A DNA stretch of 46,177 nucleotides from Mogibacterium sp. (GTDB lineage: Bacteria > Bacillota > Clostridia > Peptostreptococcales > Anaerovoracaceae), in the NCBI GenBank assembly GCA_017512365.1, contig JAFWGQ010000052.1, positions 1-46,177 on the forward strand, in the 5' to 3' direction. The first letter of the stretch is position 1. Every line of letters begins with the position of its first letter. This document shows positions 41,741 through 46,177 of the stretch, one piece after another. The notes under the pieces were generated by a model. The model worked only from the letters and a program-made list of their open reading frames with translations, searched no databases and was not told where the DNA came from. A program made the translations under genes and the position numbers.

Positions 41741-42592
41741 TTATCTCTGTTTCAATACTCTGACGGCTATTTCCTCGCAGGCTTCGAACGATCCGCGCTG
41801 CCCCGCAAGCAGCTCCTGCTGCTCCCGGTCAGCCCTGCGCACAAGCTCCATGTCCGCGTACGGGACCGTGCCCCTCGCTTCGGCATCCAGTATGCCTGCA
41901 TAGATCGCGTTCTCATTCCTGAGCTGGGCCCACATCCCGTCGCCGTAATCGTAATGCCACCATTCAGACGGGAGATTGGTGAAGCCTGCCTCTGTCATCA
42001 CATTGTACAGCATGCGCCGGTTGTCTCTGGCTGCGGGGTTTACAAGACCGCTGCCGCTGTCCTCTTCAAAGGCATTCGTCCATGTCGCGCCGCTGAATTC
42101 ATCAAGGGCCGTTCCCATGTCAAGCTCAAGGCCGTCCGGTCCGGTCACCGTCAGATCCACCGCGCCGCCTGTATTGTGTACGGCCGGTCGCAGGATATTA
42201 TACGAAGGCATCGAAACACATGTCACCGTGACCCTGTCGATTTCCTCATCGTCTGCATCAGGCATTTCATTTCTGAATCGCGCGCGGTGGAAGTCCCACA
42301 GGAACTGCTGGACGGCCACCGGCCTGTATGCATCGAGTATTTTAAGATGACAGCCCTCCGGCAGCAGGTCTTCAGCCTTATGGAGCATTTCCCTGACCGT
42401 TTTTCTCGCCATGATGCTCGGACTGCTGCCGGGAACAGGCACGCTCCCTGTCTCCGAGCAGTGATAATAATAAGCCGGGTCGCAGTCGAAGTCATCATCA
42501 AGATATACGAGCGGTTCCGATGAAGGGACGCCGGTTATCATAAGGCCATATGGAAAGTCTGTCTTTGGTATAGGTTTATTGAGATCTGTCAT
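41741..42592 (-). CDS. D-Ala-D-Ala dipeptidase (VanX/DdpX-like, M15D)
   Basis: A 283-residue zinc dipeptidase. The metal-site motif HNTGGAVDLT (His139, Asp145) and the later PSEWWHYDYG, holding the catalytic Glu and third ligand His, are both intact. The substrate arginine is in LDAYRPVAVQ near 92. The family cleaves D-Ala-D-Ala, either for vancomycin resistance (VanX) or to salvage D-alanine (DdpX). No vanH, vanA or two-component genes are adjacent, so salvage or wall turnover is more likely here. It is longer than VanX (about 200) because of a C-terminal tail of about 60 residues. It starts 24 bases after the radical SAM gene on the same strand. Confidence 0.9.
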   Translation of the reverse strand: MTDLNKPIPKTDFPYGLMITGVPSSEPLVYLDDDFDCDPAYYYHCSETGSVPVPGSSPSIMARKTVREMLHKAEDLLPEGCHLKILDAYRPVAVQQFLWDFHRARFRNEMPDADDEEIDRVTVTCVSMPSYNILRPAVHNTGGAVDLTVTGPDGLELDMGTALDEFSGATWTNAFEEDSGSGLVNPAARDNRRMLYNVMTEAGFTNLPSEWWHYDYGDGMWAQLRNENAIYAGILDAEARGTVPYADMELVRRADREQQELLAGQRGSFEACEEIAVRVLKQR

Positions 42593-42615
42593 CTTCTGAT
42601 ACCGTCAGCTGCTGC

Positions 42616-45228
42616 TCAGTCATATTCAATTCCCGTGCAGACGGGCTTGTAACGTCCCGCCGTTTCCCACGGGATGTCCAGTAAAGCCTGGTACACAGTG
42701 TACGGAGGCAGGATATTCCGGATCGTCATGTATATCTCGCCGTCCCTGAGTTCGAGAGAACTTATCTCATCGCGTATCTCTGCCTCTTTAGAGCGCTCAC
42801 CGCGGCTGGTGACAAGGTCCATGCGTATATTCCAGGAATCGCTGTCCATTATCTCTTTTATCTTCCGTCCCAGCGCTTCCTCGTCCGTTCCTTCCGGACA
42901 CGGGATCACGTAGCCGGCGTAAGACAGCTCAGGTTTATGGTCCAGAGACTTCACATCCGTAAACCTCATATGGATCGAATGCGCATTGAGCCCTTCGAGT
43001 ATCTGATCATCCGTGATGTCATCTTTTATCACCGCAAACGCCAGCTTCAGTCCTGTGACCCAGTCGTTCCTTTCGCGGAACGGTTTGTATACGGTGACTT
43101 TGGTCCTGTCGAAGCATATCCCGGCATGGTCCAGAGTTCTCCTGAGTTCGTTCGCCCAGTACATTCGTGACACGGTCCTGTATCTATCCTCCGTCGTGAA
43201 CGACAGCACCGCATATCTGAGCTGCTGATCTTCCTCATGTCCGGCACGGAGCTTAGGATCGATGTTTCCGAGAGATATCTTACGGTCTTCAGGTTTTTCC
43301 CGGCGGTACAGAGCCATCTCTTCATGATGCTTTTTGCTGCATGCGCCGCAGCCCTGACAGCGATCCAGACAGCGCGGGAAATCCTCCGGATCACCGCCCG
43401 AAGCCGAGACGAAGCGTTTCCACAGATGCTCCCTGCTGACTCCGTTATCTATGAAGTCCCACGGGAAGACATCATCCCGGTCTCTGGCCGCAAACCATGC
43501 ATCATATCCCGGGACATCGTGTTCGCTTATCCATCTGTCCGCGAAATCCTGCGCGCGCCGGTCAAAAAAACCGTGTCTGCGAATGCCTGATTCCGCCATT
43601 CCGATCAGCATGTCCTGCAGTCTTCTGTCGCCGCGGTTGATAAGCTGTGTCATCATTGTGTCACACAGCTCATCCTTCGGTTCATCGCCGAGTATCACGC
43701 CCATGTCCAGAAGCCTGCCGCGTATGTCCTCCGTGATGTGCTCGGTATGACGCCTGATCTCAAACCACTGGAAAGGCGTGAACGGATAGATCTTCAGCGG
43801 AGTCCAGCTGTACTGGATCACAGGCGGATCCTCATCCCCACTCGTCTCTTCTCTTCCTGTCTTCATGATCTTTTCGGTCAGCCTGATGAGTTCCTCCCTG
43901 TCCTCATCGGATTCACCGGGCAGGCCCGAGATGAACATGAGCTTGATCTTCCGGTACCCGTCGCGGCACAGCATGCGCACCGTCTCCAGTATCTGCTCTT
44001 CGCTGCAGTTCTTTGATGTCATCTGCCGGAGCCTCTGGGATATCCCTTCAATGCCCAGAACGATCCTCTTGCTTCCCTGTCTGCTGAGGAAAGCGCAGAA
44101 CTCCGGATTCTCACGGACGGAATCCAGACGCAGAGACATGGCTTCTACAGGCGCACTGATCTCATCATTGAGCCGCAGCGTAAGCTCGTTCAGATACGGG
44201 TAGGACATCCCGCTGAAAGAGTTCAGTATGATATTTCTTGATCCGCTGTTGTACAGGTACTCTTTTGCATTCCGGACGACGCAGTCCACGGAGCGCACCC
44301 TGAACGGCATGTAAGTAAATCCCGAAACGCAGAATCCGCACTGCCCTTCGCAGCCTTTTGTGATCTCTACCCCTCCTGACAAATTGGACGGATAATAGTA
44401 GCTGCCGACCGGCTTCGTCGTTATGAAGCAGTCGTCAAGATCCTCGACGTACCTGTACCTTATCTTTTCAGGCACGTCGCTCCTGAGAGCAGTCATCCCG
44501 AGCAGCTTCCCGTTCCCGTCGAAACGTTGCTCATAAAAGCGCGGCGCCCAGAGACAGTCCCATTTCTTTACAGCCGAGAGCAGTATCTCTTCACGGCTGA
44601 GGCCGTCTGTGAGACCTTTATTTATCATATCCAGGAGCTCCGCCAGGACGCCCTCGCCCTCTCCCATGAAAAAGAGATCGCAGACGTCCATTATCACGGA
44701 CGGATTGAAAGACGAAGCTCCCCCTCGTATGATGATCGGGTCTTCTTCCGTCCTGTCGCGGCTCATCACGGGAATGCCCGAGTCAAGAAGCATCCCTATG
44801 AGATTCACCTCGTCACCTATCATCTGCTGTGAACAGCAGATGACGTTGAAGGCGTCAGGGGGCATCCTTCCCTCGAGCGAAAGATATGAAAAGCCGTTCT
44901 CCTTCAGTATCGAAGCATTCAGTTCATCAGCAGGGCACGGCAGGCGCTCCACGATCCAGGAGGGATCGTACTCGTGCAGTTCCTGATAGAATAACCGGAC
45001 TGCAGCAGAGCCGCTCGCGAGCGCGCTGGAATTGACATCTGCAAGCGCGACGCGGAACCGCCCATCCAGCGTTCCTTTCTCAAAGTCTGCCTCCCAGTCG
45101 AAGTGTATGCTGTTCATCTCATCGCCCAGCAGAGACTCAGGTACATGGAGCAGATAGTCGTTCCTGCTGAACCACTGCTCGAAGTCCTTTTTGGTCTGAA
45201 ACCTTCCCGTCCACTTTCCTTCTGACAT
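42616..45228 (-). CDS. Radical SAM protein fused to a DUF2344 domain (B12-binding-like family)
   Basis: An 870-residue fusion. The N-terminal 250 residues resemble the B12-binding-like part of the TIGR03960 family. The radical SAM core starts about 285 with the [4Fe-4S] motif CEGQCGFC (C292, C296, C299). A cysteine-rich segment, CLDRCQGCGACSKK, lies near 622-635 and could hold a second cluster. The last 220 residues look like the DUF2344/TIGR03936 domain. In many Firmicutes these two are separate or fused genes of unknown function, often near ribosomal or RNase G genes; here the neighbour is uridine kinase. GGGAG stands eight bases before the ATG. It leads a run with the dipeptidase. Confidence 0.85.
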   Translation of the reverse strand: MSEGKWTGRFQTKKDFEQWFSRNDYLLHVPESLLGDEMNSIHFDWEADFEKGTLDGRFRVALADVNSSALASGSAAVRLFYQELHEYDPSWIVERLPCPADELNASILKENGFSYLSLEGRMPPDAFNVICCSQQMIGDEVNLIGMLLDSGIPVMSRDRTEEDPIIIRGGASSFNPSVIMDVCDLFFMGEGEGVLAELLDMINKGLTDGLSREEILLSAVKKWDCLWAPRFYEQRFDGNGKLLGMTALRSDVPEKIRYRYVEDLDDCFITTKPVGSYYYPSNLSGGVEITKGCEGQCGFCVSGFTYMPFRVRSVDCVVRNAKEYLYNSGSRNIILNSFSGMSYPYLNELTLRLNDEISAPVEAMSLRLDSVRENPEFCAFLSRQGSKRIVLGIEGISQRLRQMTSKNCSEEQILETVRMLCRDGYRKIKLMFISGLPGESDEDREELIRLTEKIMKTGREETSGDEDPPVIQYSWTPLKIYPFTPFQWFEIRRHTEHITEDIRGRLLDMGVILGDEPKDELCDTMMTQLINRGDRRLQDMLIGMAESGIRRHGFFDRRAQDFADRWISEHDVPGYDAWFAARDRDDVFPWDFIDNGVSREHLWKRFVSASGGDPEDFPRCLDRCQGCGACSKKHHEEMALYRREKPEDRKISLGNIDPKLRAGHEEDQQLRYAVLSFTTEDRYRTVSRMYWANELRRTLDHAGICFDRTKVTVYKPFRERNDWVTGLKLAFAVIKDDITDDQILEGLNAHSIHMRFTDVKSLDHKPELSYAGYVIPCPEGTDEEALGRKIKEIMDSDSWNIRMDLVTSRGERSKEAEIRDEISSLELRDGEIYMTIRNILPPYTVYQALLDIPWETAGRYKPVCTGIEYD

Positions 45229-45255
45229 GATTTTTTCTCCCTGTATTTACGTCTT

Positions 45256-45292
45256 TACATCAGAGTCTACATCAGAGCCGTATGAACGTTCA
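45256..45292. promoter_or_regulatory. Direct repeats and a palindrome in the radical SAM/udk divergent region
   Basis: TACATCAGAG occurs twice with a 12-base period (45256-45265 and 45268-45277). Just beyond is a perfect 10-base palindrome, TGAACGTTCA (45283-45292). They lie 28-64 bases before the radical SAM ATG and upstream of the udk promoter, a good place for regulator binding. No known binding consensus is matched. Confidence 0.4.
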
Positions 45293-45319
45293 AGAAAATA
45301 CTTCCTCCCCGGGAGCATC

Positions 45320-45348
45320 TTGCAAAAGGCCGGTCCGGTGGATACAAT
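45320..45348 (+). promoter_or_regulatory. Promoter of the uridine kinase gene
   Basis: TTGCAA (45320-45325), a 17-base spacer, TACAAT (45343-45348). The transcript would start near 45355, with GGGAGGG about ten bases before the ATG. Confidence 0.6.
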
Positions 45349-45399
45349 CATATCAACAGGATCTGCTGTTCTTTTCATTCTTCAGGGAGGGTCAGACTG

Positions 45400-46032
45400 A
45401 TGGACTGCCTTATTATCGGCGTTGCCGGCGGAACGGGTTCCGGCAAATCGACATTCACAAACCGCATAAAAGACGAGTTCGGCGATAAAGTGTCCGTGAT
45501 CTATTATGACAACTATTACAAAGCTCACGATGACATCCCTTTCGAAGAGCGCAAGCTCATCAATTACGATCACCCTGATGCTTTCGAAACGGATCTGTTC
45601 ATAGAGCAGCTTAAGATGCTGAGAAACGGCGAGGCTGTCGACTGCCCGGTGTATGACTACACGGTGCACAACCGCAGCAGCGAGACGGTGAGGATAGAGC
45701 CGTCACCGGTAATAATAGTCGAAGGTATCATGGTGCTGCAGAACGAAGATCTCAGGGATCTGCTCGATATAAAGATATATGTCGAGGCTGATGCCGACGA
45801 AAGGATACTTCGCCGCGTTATAAGGGATGTAAAGTACCGCGGAAGAGACGTGGAAGGAATAGCCATGCAGTACCTGACTACCGTCAAGCCGATGCACTAC
45901 ATCTATGTGGAGCCTACGAAATACCTGGCGGACATAGTTCTGAACAGCGGCATGAACGATGTAGTCTTCGATGTGATCAAGGTAAAGATCCTCTCGCATC
46001 TGGCAAAGCAGGAACAAAAACGGACCGTATGA
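45400..46032 (+). CDS. udk: Uridine kinase
   Basis: A 210-residue kinase that phosphorylates uridine and cytidine to UMP and CMP with ATP or GTP in pyrimidine salvage. The P-loop GVAGGTGSGKST is at 7-18, IIYYD-type strand IYYDNYYK near 40, INYDHPDAFE near 61 and YDYTVHNR near 87 (pyrimidine site). Length fits the family (about 205-215). It has its own promoter and a clear terminator and is divergent from the radical SAM gene. Confidence 0.96.
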   Translation: MDCLIIGVAGGTGSGKSTFTNRIKDEFGDKVSVIYYDNYYKAHDDIPFEERKLINYDHPDAFETDLFIEQLKMLRNGEAVDCPVYDYTVHNRSSETVRIEPSPVIIVEGIMVLQNEDLRDLLDIKIYVEADADERILRRVIRDVKYRGRDVEGIAMQYLTTVKPMHYIYVEPTKYLADIVLNSGMNDVVFDVIKVKILSHLAKQEQKRTV

Positions 46033-46064
46033 CAGGCAATGTCATTAAGTTAAGCGACTAAGAG

Positions 46065-46102
46065 ATACTCTCTTATCAGAAATGGTGAGAGGGTATTTTT
46101 TT
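46065..46102 (+). terminator. Intrinsic terminator after uridine kinase
   Basis: ATACTCTC (46065-46072) pairs with GAGGGTAT-type bases up to 46096 (one G-T pair) around a loop of about 14 bases, followed by seven T. Confidence 0.75.
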
Positions 46103-46113
46103 CTTCTCAATGC

Positions 46114-46165
46114 TCGCGCGCCTTTAAGCCCTCCCCCTTGGAACCCGCCCTCTCCGGGCGCGCGA
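46114..46165. repeat. Inverted repeat at the right window edge
   Basis: TCGCGCGCC (46114-46122) is the complement of GGCGCGCGA (46157-46165), with a 34-base C-rich middle. No gene is seen from 46033 to the end. It may begin a structured RNA or be a simple GC-rich hairpin. Confidence 0.5.
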
Positions 46166-46177
46166 ATTATCTGAAAA

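Noticed and set aside
45283-45292. LexA/SOS box
   Set aside because: The Gram-positive box has four bases between GAAC and GTTC. Here the halves touch, and neither flanking gene is an SOS gene.
1-46177. CRISPR array, tRNA, rRNA or intact insertion sequence
   Set aside because: Reading both strands I found no regularly spaced direct repeats of 25-40 bases, no tRNA-like CCA/T-loop arrangement, no rRNA signature and no transposase frame.

Overview
The window looks like chromosomal DNA from an anaerobic, amino-acid-using member of the Clostridia (Firmicutes). Clues are the many clear AGGAGG-type ribosome sites, the frequent AGA/AGG and ATA codons, two ferredoxin-type aldo/keto reductases, peptidase T, an N-acyl-D-amino-acid deacylase, a UPF0210/UPF0237 gene pair and a B12-binding-like radical SAM protein. 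GC looks moderate (about half, judged by eye). A relative of Anaerovoracaceae/Mogibacterium is a guess only. I see no rRNA, tRNA, CRISPR array or intact transposase.

Layout. Positions 1-229 hold no gene but carry repeated TGGGGTCA-like boxes that may be a decayed mobile-element end. On the minus strand at 230-6205 lie a secreted Fn3/transglutaminase/rhodanese protein, a PLP enzyme of unknown specificity, a threonine synthase-like enzyme and a D-2-hydroxyacid dehydrogenase. On the plus strand at 6301-9015 a Cache-HAMP-GGDEF diguanylate cyclase abuts pepT. An ArsC/Spx-like protein and an Fe-S aldo/keto reductase are divergent at 9049-10525. The minus strand at 10588-15546 encodes a D-aminoacylase-type amidohydrolase, a MATE exporter and glmS, which has a long structured leader. 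Then come a LysR regulator, a six-TM protein and Kup (15888-19512). Next is a rhodanese / membrane-anchored HAD phosphatase / dicarboxylate symporter operon (19553-22743), whose symporter carries an extra N-terminal domain resembling a degenerate RsbW-type ATPase fold. A second diguanylate cyclase, a second Fe-S aldo/keto reductase, a deleted HD-GYP gene and a MacAB-like tripartite transporter follow (22848-29749).

Positions 29750-33606 contain a fragment of a SpoIIE-type phosphatase, an orphan E2-type acyltransferase with an unknown partner, a surface-protein tail remnant, and the UPF0210/UPF0237 pair. The plus-strand block 33682-39866 is the most interesting unit. A VWA/DUF2201 protein, a leucine-rich-repeat protein and a MoxR-like AAA+ ATPase run with overlapping stop/start codons into a CrtI-like flavoprotein and a ferredoxin-NAD(P) reductase-like protein, ending at one strong terminator. 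I infer a chaperone module dedicated to a redox pair. The rest (39922-46032) holds an ATP-grasp ligase, a broken MFS transporter with an in-frame amber stop, a VanX-like dipeptidase and an 870-residue radical SAM fusion, divergent from uridine kinase.

Two themes run through the window. First, gene decay: four remnants, including a c-di-GMP phosphodiesterase, while two diguanylate cyclases remain intact. Second, several genes have a promoter -10 box only 7-13 bases before the ATG and no Shine-Dalgarno sequence, suggesting leaderless mRNAs.
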